A DNA stretch of 51,806 nucleotides, taken from JADKIH01 sp031367345. Its GTDB lineage: Bacteria > Bacteroidota > Bacteroidia > AKYH767-A > 2013-40CM-41-45. Every line of letters starts with the position of its first letter. Positions within the stretch are counted from its first letter, which is position 1. Location: the NCBI GenBank assembly GCA_031367345.1, contig JANLPR010000097.1, positions 1 through 51,806 of the forward strand. Direction: 5' to 3'. The notes beneath the pieces are model-generated. The model was not told where the DNA came from. It saw only the letters and a list, made by a program, of their open reading frames with translations, and made no database searches. A program made the position numbers and the translations under genes. Positions 25,073 through 32,926 of the stretch are shown here, piece after piece.

Positions 25073-25990
25073 TTAGACCTGATAGTAGTCTGATGCAATA
25101 AATTCGCTATTATTTAAAATAGGAATACGAAGAGAAATGATTGTTCCGTTCCACGATTTCGATTCTGGGAGGGATATAATTTCTTCTCTTAAAGAGTTTT
25201 TTACAATAAATCCATTTCCCGTCAAAAGAAAATACTTACCTTTTAAACCATTCACAAGCATTTCTTTACTGGTCCTAATTCCATAACCCCTCCCTTTCCC
25301 GTCATCTTTTGTTGACTGTCCATTAACTGCACTTATAATGGCATCTGGCGAGTTGCTAATACCTTCAAATCTGTTATTTATATAGCTATTTAATACTCCA
25401 ATACCACCATCAGCAATACAGACATCCATAAAATTTTTTGTTGGATAATATTGTGCGAAAATAAATCCCCGATCTGCTAATGAATGATCTACAATATTAA
25501 CAACTGATTCATCTATTAAATATGAAACTGCATTTTTTATTTCGCCTTTTAATTTCAATTGATTATATATCAATTGATTTATCGAAGAAAGAAATCTGTC
25601 TCTTATCAATGTAGATGTGTGATTTCTAGCAACTGGAAAATTAATTATTGGAATATATGTTTTAGTTTCATATTTCAAAAGTAGGTTGGCGAAATCTAAA
25701 GTATTTAATTCATCTGGCTTCATTCCAATAAAAAAGTTAATGTACTTCAAGTATTCTGAAAATGCGGGATTCTTGCAATTTGCGTTGATAATTATTCTTT
25801 CGTTGTTGTTATTTAATACACTAATAGCGGTTAAAATAAACGGATATGAAAATTCGCAATCGCTTAAGTTGATTATAATTTCACTATCAGGATTTGTATT
25901 TATTACCTCTAGTATTTAAAATAACTCAAGAATAGGGTCTCCAAAATTATCAGAAATCCTATCTTTCAAGTTAATAATGATTTGGGGCAT
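25073..25990 (-). pseudogene. STAS-GHKL ATPase regulator, interrupted by one in-frame TAA at codon 25
   Basis: From an ATG at 25990 the frame reads MPQIIINLKDRISDNFGDPI, LELF, then TAA (25918-25916), and continues in the same frame as ILEVINTNPDSEIIINLSDC for another 280 residues. The N-terminal part resembles a STAS-like fold. The rest is a histidine-kinase-type ATPase domain: N-box DESVVNIVDHS, G1 box IADGGIGVLN and G2 box KGRGYGIRTSKEM. There is no phospho-accepting histidine domain, so it is a stand-alone GHKL ATPase like an anti-sigma kinase. Translation could restart after the stop (a TTG at 25750), giving a 225-residue ATPase. The stop is either a nonsense mutation, a sequence error or a read-through site. 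Confidence 0.7.
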
Positions 25991-26308
25991 TGGGAGCTTC
26001 TAAGTTTATTTATTAAAATTAATTAAATTTGTGGTTGTAAAAACAAAGCGAGTTGTTGCCTGCCAATCAAAGCCTAAGAAAGGGTTTCAATCCGTTATTT
26101 CTTGTTTAATGAGAACGTCTACGGTCTTGCATAAATTACTTATTCATCAGAGAAGTTTATCTCGTGTGATTCAGTGCCATCACTATTACACTTTGGAAGC
26201 GATCAGTCATCAACATCTTTATAGTTCCCGAAGAATGAGTAATGATTAATTGCTTGCAAACTTTTTGTCAATTATTTATTCTCAACAAATACATTTCTCG
26301 TTAAATGT
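25991..26308. other. Intergenic region without a convincing gene
   Basis: 318 nt between the divided GHKL gene and the beta-barrel gene. A 72-codon frame on the plus strand (26031-26249, GTG start) has no recognisable motif, signal peptide or ribosome site, and I do not call it. No clear repeat or terminator is visible. Confidence 0.5.
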
Positions 26309-26827
26309 CTATTTAAATACATATCGTAGCGTCGCGCCAAAATCTATTACCTCCGGACCGCGATTCACAAACTCATAAAAGGGCACTACATCAATTGTAA
26401 AAGTAATGGGTACTCGAGGAATTTTATATTCTAATTGAACCGTGAGATCGACACCAATTGAAACCACTGAGTTAGTATAATAACTTGCATCCCCGTTCAC
26501 TGTTTTATAATATCCTCGCACATTTTTCGGAAAATAACCTGCATGTGCGCCAACTCCGGCAATAAAATCGAGCGGAAGTTGAATAATAGGGATTTTAAAT
26601 GGCAGTTGCTTGATCACAAATCCTTTTATAACGCCTCCGCCGGAAGCAATATTGGCATACATAGCTTCCAACTGAAAACCAGTCGCATTATTGGTATTCA
26701 CAAAGTATTTAAAGGAGAAACCGGAGTGGAATTTTCCAACTCTTGCCCCAATACCCATATAATACTTTTGACTAAATCCTACTTTGCTAAATATAAGCAA
26801 GAGGCAGATTAGAATTGCTTTTTTCAT
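26309..26827 (-). CDS. Outer-membrane beta-barrel-like protein of unknown function
   Basis: A 172-residue protein with a Sec signal peptide (MKKAILICLLLIFSKVGFSQ) followed by alternating polar/aromatic strands (YYMGIGARVGKFHSGFSFKY, ATGFQLEAMYAN, VSIGVDLTVQLEYKI) and the terminal aromatic strand VIDFGATLRYVFK typical of outer-membrane barrels. The size suits an eight-stranded barrel. The function is unknown. It is divergent from the TPP riboswitch; a TACTTTGG promoter-like box lies about 30 nt upstream of its ATG on the minus strand. Confidence 0.75.
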   Translation of the reverse strand: MKKAILICLLLIFSKVGFSQKYYMGIGARVGKFHSGFSFKYFVNTNNATGFQLEAMYANIASGGGVIKGFVIKQLPFKIPIIQLPLDFIAGVGAHAGYFPKNVRGYYKTVNGDASYYTNSVVSIGVDLTVQLEYKIPRVPITFTIDVVPFYEFVNRGPEVIDFGATLRYVFK

Positions 26828-26937
26828 TATCAGTTGAGAAATATTTCAACCAAAGTATGCAATTCATCAATTATCAACAACTTTTAATTGCCTTTAAAAT
26901 GAAATTCTATTTAACAAGATCTTTTAATATCTTTGGC

Positions 26938-27022
26938 ACGTCTATGGGGTGCTTTTTATACAAAAAGGGCTGAGATTATACCCACAAAACCTGTTCAGGA
27001 TAATGCCTGCGAAGGGAATAAG
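26938..27022 (+). ncRNA. TPP (THI-box) riboswitch
   Basis: The conserved blocks appear in order: GGGGTGC (26946-26952), GGCTGAGA (26968-26975), ACCC (26980-26983), AACCTG (26988-26993), then CAGGATAATGCCTGCG and AAGGGA. These are the pyrimidine- and pyrophosphate-sensor helices of the thiamine pyrophosphate aptamer. It sits 50-70 nt before a TonB receptor gene and should repress it when TPP is plentiful. A small hairpin AGTGC/GCACT (27038-27060) follows and may be part of the expression platform. Confidence 0.95.
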
Positions 27023-27088
27023 GTAATATATTTTTAAAGTGCTCGCTCCCATCTTGCACTCATATTTAACCTAATGGATCAATTCCAA

Positions 27089-29497
27089 ATGAAAAAAAAC
27101 AAGTTTAAAGTCGCGCCTTATGCGATCGTATTACTCATCTTAATTCTAGTAAATATCAGTTCCTATGCACAAAACATTTTGCAAGGAACTATCAAAAATG
27201 CCAAAGACAATACTCCTGTTGTTGGTGCAAACATTAAATTAAATGACACTTTCAATAGCACTACAACTGACGTTGCCGGTCATTTTATTTTTAAATCGCT
27301 TAAAGATAAAAATTACACTGCATCGGTCTCCCATCTCTCTTTTGAAACGAAAACTATTTCTTTAAATAGTACTGCCGAGAATAATTTTACTTTAGACGCT
27401 AAAATTTATTTAGCCGATGAAGTAACAATAAACGCTTCTCGTGTAGATAAAAATTCAGGAGCTGCATTTAATAATATCTCCAAAGAAGATTTGGCAAAAA
27501 ATAACCTTGGTCAAGATCTACCAATCCTTCTCGAAAACTTACCTTCGGTTGTAGTTACTTCTGATGCCGGTACCGGCGTTGGTTACACTGGCATTCGCGT
27601 TCGTGGAAATGATGCATCTCGTGTGAATGTAACAATCAACGGAATTCCCGTGAATGATGCAGAAGCGCATCTTGTCTATTGGGTCGATCTTCCAGACATT
27701 GCTGCCTCAACCGATAACATCCAATTTCAACGCGGCTTAGGCAGTTCTACGAATGGAGCAGGAGCTTTTGGAGCAAGTCTTAATCTTCAAACTACTAAGA
27801 TCACTCAAAATCCGTATGGCTCTGTTTCATCATCGTTTGGATCGTTTAACACAAATAAAAATAGTGTTTCTTTTGGCACCGGTGTCCTTAACAATCATTT
27901 TACAATCGACGGAAGAATGTCGATGATAAACTCCGATGGCTACATCGATCGCGCTACTTCTGCCCTTCGATCTATGTATTTGAGTGGAGGCTATTATGAC
28001 AGCAAACAGTTTTTACGTGCAGTTATTATCACCGGAAAAGAAAAAACTTACCAGGCATGGTATGGTGTGACTCAAGATTCAATTAATACCAATCGTACGT
28101 ATAATCCTGCCGGCGAATATTCTGATTCGAATGGCAATAAACATTACTACGACAATCAGACCGACAACTATCAACAAGACTATTATCAATTGTTTTATTC
28201 ACGAACTATTAATTCGTCGCTCACAGCGAATGTCGGCTTGCATTATACTCGTGGCAAAGGATATTACGAAGAGTTTAAACCGGCAAGCAAATTTATAGAT
28301 TACGGGTTGCCAAATTTTGACTTGAACGGGGCTACAATCGATAGCGCAGATATTACTCGTAGAAAATGGCTTTCAAATGATTTTTATGGCAGTACTTTTT
28401 CTCTCGACTATTCTAAAAATGCATGGGATATTAAATTAGGTGGCGCAGAAAATAAATATGTCGGACAACACTATAACGAAGTAATTGCTGCTTCAATTTT
28501 ACCTACCGGCACTTATCCGTTCAGATATTATGACGATACTGCAAATAAAACTGACGTAAATTTTTATTTGAAAACAGTTTACAAAGTCAGCTCCAAACTT
28601 TCTGCAACAATAGACCTTCAACAACGAATGATCAACTATACCTATAGCAAACTCCCTGAGAACGGAGCTGCTAATGCAAAATTGAACTTCTTTAATCCAC
28701 GCGTTGGACTTAGCTACCAACTTAATTCTAAAAATGATTTTTATTTTTATGTGGGACAAGGACATAAAGAACCTGTACGAGATGATTATTTAGCATCCAC
28801 TCTAAGTACTCGTCCGCAGTCTGAGAAAATGATTGACTACGAAGCAGGCTACTCGTATGAAAACGCAAAACTCATTCTATCTTTCAACGGCTATTATATG
28901 AATTATCAAAATCAATTAATATTAACCGGGAAAATTAATGATGTCGGAGAATATATCCGCGAAAGTGTTCCAAATAGTTACAGAGCCGGAATTGAAACAC
29001 AAGTAATGTTTCAACTCACAAAAGACCTGCGATTATCTGCAAACATGACGGTAAGTCAAAATAAAATCAAAACGTATACTGAATATGTAGTCGACTTTTA
29101 CACATGGGAACAACATCCTATTACCTATTCAAACACAGATATAAGTTTCTCACCGAAAATAATTTCAGCAGCAGCGGTTAATTACAAATTATTAAAAAAT
29201 ATAAACCTTGCTGTAACAACTAAATATGTTGGCAAGCAATATCTTGATAATACTACGAGCGATCTTAGAAAACTTGACAGTTATTTTGTCACTAACTTTA
29301 GAGGAAGCTATTCTGTTCCCATCAAAGGATTACGATCATTAGAACTTACGCTTATGTTAAACAATATTTTTAGCGAAGTGTATAGTGCGAATGGTTATTC
29401 ATATAGTGACTACAATTCCGGAAACCGAATCGGCTATAATTTTTATTACCCTCAAGCAACGCTTAACTGGCTGGCTGGTGTTACAATAAAATTTTAA
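27089..29497 (+). CDS. TonB-dependent outer-membrane receptor under TPP riboswitch control (thiamine or precursor uptake)
   Basis: The 802-residue receptor (ATG at 27089; an ATG five codons earlier is also possible) has a signal peptide ending SSYAQ, an N-terminal carboxypeptidase-D regulatory-like domain (LQGTIKNAKDNTPVVGANI), a plug (DLPILLENLPSVVVTSDAGT, GIRVRGNDASRVNVTINGIP) and a 22-strand-type barrel ending in an aromatic residue (LAGVTIKF). The receptor imports a ligand across the outer membrane using TonB energy. The upstream TPP riboswitch makes thiamine, its phosphates or a precursor the likely cargo. It ends at the terminator at 29507-29545. Confidence 0.92.
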   Translation: MKKNKFKVAPYAIVLLILILVNISSYAQNILQGTIKNAKDNTPVVGANIKLNDTFNSTTTDVAGHFIFKSLKDKNYTASVSHLSFETKTISLNSTAENNFTLDAKIYLADEVTINASRVDKNSGAAFNNISKEDLAKNNLGQDLPILLENLPSVVVTSDAGTGVGYTGIRVRGNDASRVNVTINGIPVNDAEAHLVYWVDLPDIAASTDNIQFQRGLGSSTNGAGAFGASLNLQTTKITQNPYGSVSSSFGSFNTNKNSVSFGTGVLNNHFTIDGRMSMINSDGYIDRATSALRSMYLSGGYYDSKQFLRAVIITGKEKTYQAWYGVTQDSINTNRTYNPAGEYSDSNGNKHYYDNQTDNYQQDYYQLFYSRTINSSLTANVGLHYTRGKGYYEEFKPASKFIDYGLPNFDLNGATIDSADITRRKWLSNDFYGSTFSLDYSKNAWDIKLGGAENKYVGQHYNEVIAASILPTGTYPFRYYDDTANKTDVNFYLKTVYKVSSKLSATIDLQQRMINYTYSKLPENGAANAKLNFFNPRVGLSYQLNSKNDFYFYVGQGHKEPVRDDYLASTLSTRPQSEKMIDYEAGYSYENAKLILSFNGYYMNYQNQLILTGKINDVGEYIRESVPNSYRAGIETQVMFQLTKDLRLSANMTVSQNKIKTYTEYVVDFYTWEQHPITYSNTDISFSPKIISAAAVNYKLLKNINLAVTTKYVGKQYLDNTTSDLRKLDSYFVTNFRGSYSVPIKGLRSLELTLMLNNIFSEVYSANGYSYSDYNSGNRIGYNFYYPQATLNWLAGVTIKF

Positions 29498-29506
29498 TGA
29501 AAATTC

Positions 29507-29545
29507 AACTTGCCATCTCTCAAAAAAGGATGGCAAGTTTTTTTT
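29507..29545 (+). terminator. Intrinsic terminator after the TonB receptor
   Basis: AACTTGCCATC (29507-29517) pairs perfectly with GATGGCAAGTT (29529-29539), followed by a run of T. It may also serve the convergent gene ending at 29544. Confidence 0.92.
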
Positions 29546-30149
29546 AATATTTACAATTGCAGCTTGGAGAAATTAATATTTTTGCTGTCTTCGTAACAAG
29601 CGAATCTATTCGTGCAGCTTGCTCATCGGTAAAAAGAATACCTCTTATTTCCAAAACTTTTAAATTTTGCAACTTACTTATTTCATCGGGTACGTCGTTC
29701 AATTCATTATCCCACAACTCCAACACTTCAAGATTTTCAAGATTGCCGATTTCCGCAGGCAGATCTTCTATTACATTTCTATTTAATCCGAGATATTTTA
29801 GATTCGTAAGCTGTCCTATTTCTTTTGGTAAATGTACTAGCTGATTATTCGCCATCGATAGCTTTTCAAGATTAACCAAATTGCCAATTCTCGGTGAGAT
29901 TTCTTCAATCTTATTTTTACTCAAATCGAGCTCAATCAAATTTGTCATCGAATAAATTAGGTCTGGAATCGTATCAATTTTTTTCTTGCTGAGATTTAAC
30001 CGAAATACTTTTTCCGGATGAACACTTGCCTCTGAAATAGAGCGATAAATATAGGATGTGTCGTTATAGATTAATTGCGTTTCTTGAGCATTGCAATAGA
30101 ACGCTACAAACATCAATAAAAAAGCTACTAAGATTTTCAACGCCGACAA
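29544..30149 (-). CDS. Secreted leucine-rich-repeat protein
   Basis: A 201-residue protein with a signal peptide (MSALKILVAFLLMFVAFYCN) and about six 23-residue leucine-rich repeats of the form LxxLxLxxNxIxxLPxxIGNL (for example LEKLSMANNQLVHLPKEIGQ and LKYLGLNRNVIEDLPAEIGN). The repeats form a curved solenoid for protein binding. No partner or enzyme domain is visible. The C-terminus has a cysteine pair (SPSCNCKY). Confidence 0.88.
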   Translation of the reverse strand: MSALKILVAFLLMFVAFYCNAQETQLIYNDTSYIYRSISEASVHPEKVFRLNLSKKKIDTIPDLIYSMTNLIELDLSKNKIEEISPRIGNLVNLEKLSMANNQLVHLPKEIGQLTNLKYLGLNRNVIEDLPAEIGNLENLEVLELWDNELNDVPDEISKLQNLKVLEIRGILFTDEQAARIDSLVTKTAKILISPSCNCKY

Positions 30150-30167
30150 TTTTATCTTTACAAAACG

Positions 30168-31094
30168 TCAAGAAAGCAATTTTGTTGCAATCACTTTATC
30201 TTCCTTCATCTTTTCTTTCAACGAATCGAGATCCTCAAAAGGCAAATCGCCTCTGATTCGACTTACTAAAAAAACCTGCACGTTTTCATTGTAGATTTCT
30301 GAATCAAAATCGAAGATATTTAACTCAATACGACGATCTATACCTCCTACTACCGGCCTATTGCCAATGTACAACATTCCATTTTTCATGACATTCTGAA
30401 CTTTTGCTTGAACGGCATAAATTCCATTTTGGGGAATCAGCTTATATGGTTCAGCAATTTCAATATTGGCAGTTGGAAAGCCGAGCGTTCTACCTATACG
30501 ATCGCCCTCAACAACTTTTCCTCGAATAGAAAACCGATGACCAAGTAAATGGTTGGCTGTTTCAATATCACCCTCTAAAAGCGACTTCCTAACCTTTGTT
30601 GAACTTACAGCCACATCATTGATCATTTGCTCATTGATCTCTTCCAAACGAAAACCATAAATGGGAGCCATCTCTTCCATATCCTTGTAAGAGCCTTCTC
30701 TATTGCGACCGAAATGATGATCGTAACCGATAACGAGTGTTTTCATCCCGATCCTTTTTATTAATTGATCGCGCACAAATTCTGTAGCAGATATTCTGGA
30801 AAAGTCTTTACTGAATGGCTGAATGATCAAATGATCTATTCCAAAAGAACGCAACAACTCTTCGCGTTCTTCCATTGTAGTGATCAGCTTCAAATCATTA
30901 TCGTCGGGCTGCAACACTATTCGCGGATGAGGAAAAAAAGTCAACAAGACAGTTTCGCCTTTGGTTTCAGCAGCTAATTTTCGAAGATGTCGAATAATTT
31001 GCTGATGCCCAATATGCACACCATCGAAGGTGCCGATGGTTACGACCGCGTTGGCAGTTCCCGGAAAATTATCGATTGAATTGTAGACGTTCAC
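30168..31094 (-). CDS. ribF: Bifunctional riboflavin kinase / FAD synthetase
   Basis: Makes FMN from riboflavin and FAD from FMN. The 308-residue protein has the N-terminal nucleotidyltransferase motif IGTFDGVHIGHQQII near residues 21-35, DHHFGRNREG and the ISSTKVR-like VAVSSTKVRKSL. The C-terminal flavokinase domain follows (GRTLGFPTANIEI near residues 204-216, then NGIYAV). It starts with GTG at 31094. A minus-strand TACTTTTG box (31113-31106) lies only about 12 nt upstream, so the mRNA should have almost no leader. No FMN riboswitch is visible. Confidence 0.95.
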   Translation of the reverse strand: MNVYNSIDNFPGTANAVVTIGTFDGVHIGHQQIIRHLRKLAAETKGETVLLTFFPHPRIVLQPDDNDLKLITTMEEREELLRSFGIDHLIIQPFSKDFSRISATEFVRDQLIKRIGMKTLVIGYDHHFGRNREGSYKDMEEMAPIYGFRLEEINEQMINDVAVSSTKVRKSLLEGDIETANHLLGHRFSIRGKVVEGDRIGRTLGFPTANIEIAEPYKLIPQNGIYAVQAKVQNVMKNGMLYIGNRPVVGGIDRRIELNIFDFDSEIYNENVQVFLVSRIRGDLPFEDLDSLKEKMKEDKVIATKLLS

Positions 31095-31105
31095 TGGAAT
31101 GGAAG

Positions 31106-31113
31106 CAAAAGTA
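31106..31113 (-). promoter_or_regulatory. TAnnTTTG promoter box of ribF
   Basis: On the minus strand this reads TACTTTTG, an exact match to the Bacteroidota -7 consensus, 12 nt before the GTG start. Confidence 0.45.
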
Positions 31114-31470
31114 GATAAAAATGACGATTCTCTACGATTTTTTTGAAGACAATCTTGGGTGGTAGGTGCTCATTTTTCAATTGATAAGTACAATTGATAA
31201 TAGTAAATTTGCTTGTACTCAATAGGAAATCTCCAAAAACTGCTCTTGCTTTTGATAATGTGGAAACCTATGTGAATGGTGTAAGCAGAAATAAAATAAT
31301 GAATTGAAGCGCTCAATGGTTAAATGTCACATTATTAATGGCCTTAATCAACCGTAAAGTCTTTAAGACATTCTCAATTCTCAAGTGTTTTGTCAAGTGT
31401 TTTGTGAATTGAACATAAAATACCTTTCATAGGCAAACAAATGATATCAATGATTATTCAATTTTCTTGT
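31114..31470. other. Intergenic region with a tandem 12-mer
   Basis: About 360 nt without a gene between ribF and icd. The only clear structure is a perfect tandem duplication of TCAAGTGTTTTG at 31381-31404. No RNA gene or terminator is apparent. Confidence 0.5.
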
Positions 31471-31478
31471 TAATTTTG
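31471..31478 (+). promoter_or_regulatory. TAnnTTTG promoter box of icd
   Basis: TAATTTTG fits the consensus and lies 31 nt before the icd ATG at 31510. Confidence 0.5.
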
Positions 31479-31509
31479 CCTCCTTCAAAAATCAATCACT
31501 TACTAACCT

Positions 31510-32751
31510 ATGAATTCAAAAATTAAAGTAGCTCAGCCGGTTGTCGAACTCGATGGCGATGAAATGACACGCATCATCTGGAAATTTATTAAAGACAAAT
31601 TCATTTTTCCTTATCTCGATCTTGACATAAAATACTTCGACCTTGGAATGGAAAACCGCGATGCAACTAACGATCAAGTGACGATTGATTCAGCAGAAGC
31701 AATTAAAAAATATAATGTGGGTATTAAATGCGCTACTATTACTCCCGATGAAGCACGTGTGAAAGAATTTTCTCTAAAGCAAATGTGGAAATCGCCGAAT
31801 GGCACCATTCGTAACATACTCGATGGAACTGTATTTCGCGAACCGATTGTAATTAGCAATGTGCCGCGTTTGGTTCCTAACTGGACAGCTCCAATTTGTA
31901 TTGGTCGTCATGCTTTCGGTGATCAATATCGTGCTACCGATACTGTAATTAAAGGAAAAGGGAAATTAACAATGACGTTTACTCCTGAAGGTGGTGGAGA
32001 AGCTCAGGTTTTTGAAGTGTATAATTTCAAAGGCGATGGTGTTGCTCTTGCCATGTATAATACCGACGAATCTATTCGTGGGTTTGCACATGCTTGTTTC
32101 AATCAGGCATTGGTAAAAAAATGGCCGTTATATCTTTCAACAAAAAATACCATTCTAAAAAAATACGACGGACGATTTAAAGACATCTTTGAAGAAATTT
32201 TTCAGAGTGAATATAAATCGAAATTTGATGCAGCCGGAATTACTTATGAGCACCGTTTAATTGATGACATGGTTGCCTCTGCTTTAAAATGGAATGGAAA
32301 TTTTGTTTGGGCTTGTAAAAATTATGATGGCGATGTGCAGTCTGATACTGTAGCGCAAGGTTTTGGATCATTGGGATTAATGACATCTGTACTCGTAACG
32401 CCAGATGGCAAAACGATGGAGGCAGAAGCAGCTCATGGAACTGTTACTCGTCACTTCCGCGATCATCAAGTTGGTAAACCAACGTCTACTAATCCGATCG
32501 CTTCCATTTTTGCGTGGACTCGTGGTTTAGAATTCAGAGGTAAACTTGACAACAATCAAGAGTTAATTCGTTTTTGTAAAACACTGGAAGAAGCGTGTAT
32601 TGAAACTGTAGAGAAAGGTATCATGACAAAAGATCTTGCTGTTACGATTCACGGAAATAAAGTTTCGCACGGAAAAGACTTTGTATATACAGAGGAATTC
32701 TTAGACGCCATCGATACAACATTAAAAGCGAAACTAGCTGTTACAGCATAA
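31510..32751 (+). CDS. icd: NADP-dependent isocitrate dehydrogenase
   Basis: Oxidatively decarboxylates isocitrate to 2-oxoglutarate in the TCA cycle, giving NADPH. The 413-residue protein is of the homodimeric, eukaryote-like type II subfamily, shown by VELDGDEMTRIIWKFIKD at residues 13-30, KSPNGTIRNILDGTVFREPI, the metal-site region LIDDMVASALKW and the cofactor region EAAHGTVTRHFRDH. All catalytic segments are present. It has its own promoter and terminator. Confidence 0.96.
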   Translation: MNSKIKVAQPVVELDGDEMTRIIWKFIKDKFIFPYLDLDIKYFDLGMENRDATNDQVTIDSAEAIKKYNVGIKCATITPDEARVKEFSLKQMWKSPNGTIRNILDGTVFREPIVISNVPRLVPNWTAPICIGRHAFGDQYRATDTVIKGKGKLTMTFTPEGGGEAQVFEVYNFKGDGVALAMYNTDESIRGFAHACFNQALVKKWPLYLSTKNTILKKYDGRFKDIFEEIFQSEYKSKFDAAGITYEHRLIDDMVASALKWNGNFVWACKNYDGDVQSDTVAQGFGSLGLMTSVLVTPDGKTMEAEAAHGTVTRHFRDHQVGKPTSTNPIASIFAWTRGLEFRGKLDNNQELIRFCKTLEEACIETVEKGIMTKDLAVTIHGNKVSHGKDFVYTEEFLDAIDTTLKAKLAVTA

Positions 32752-32768
32752 TAATTATTGCTTTTTGA

Positions 32769-32803
32769 CAGGCGATTTCTTTAAAAAGAAATCGCCTTTT
32801 TTT
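32769..32803 (+). terminator. Intrinsic terminator after icd
   Basis: GGCGATTTCTTT pairs with AAAGAAATCGCC (32771-32796), followed by a T-run. The GGCGA stem is similar to the two terminators at 5499 and 15841. Confidence 0.92.
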
Positions 32804-32926
32804 ATGCGCTTTGATTTGTCATCTGCTCTTCCACTTTTCAACAATCCAACTGAATACTTCTTGACTTAAAACTATCCATTCTATCAAACAATTTGATACT
32901 TTGCAGCCTTACTTTCTATTCAACAA

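Noticed and set aside
5551..25990. Alternative genetic code reading TAA as sense, to explain two in-frame stops
   Set aside because: Many intact genes in the window (for example atpD, nosZ, gdhA, cdsA) end properly in TAA, so TAA is a normal stop here.
26031..26249. 72-codon plus-strand frame between the GHKL gene and the barrel gene
   Set aside because: Starts with GTG, has a low-complexity His/Ser/Arg composition and no motif or signal. Transposase remnants were considered, but nothing recognisable was found.
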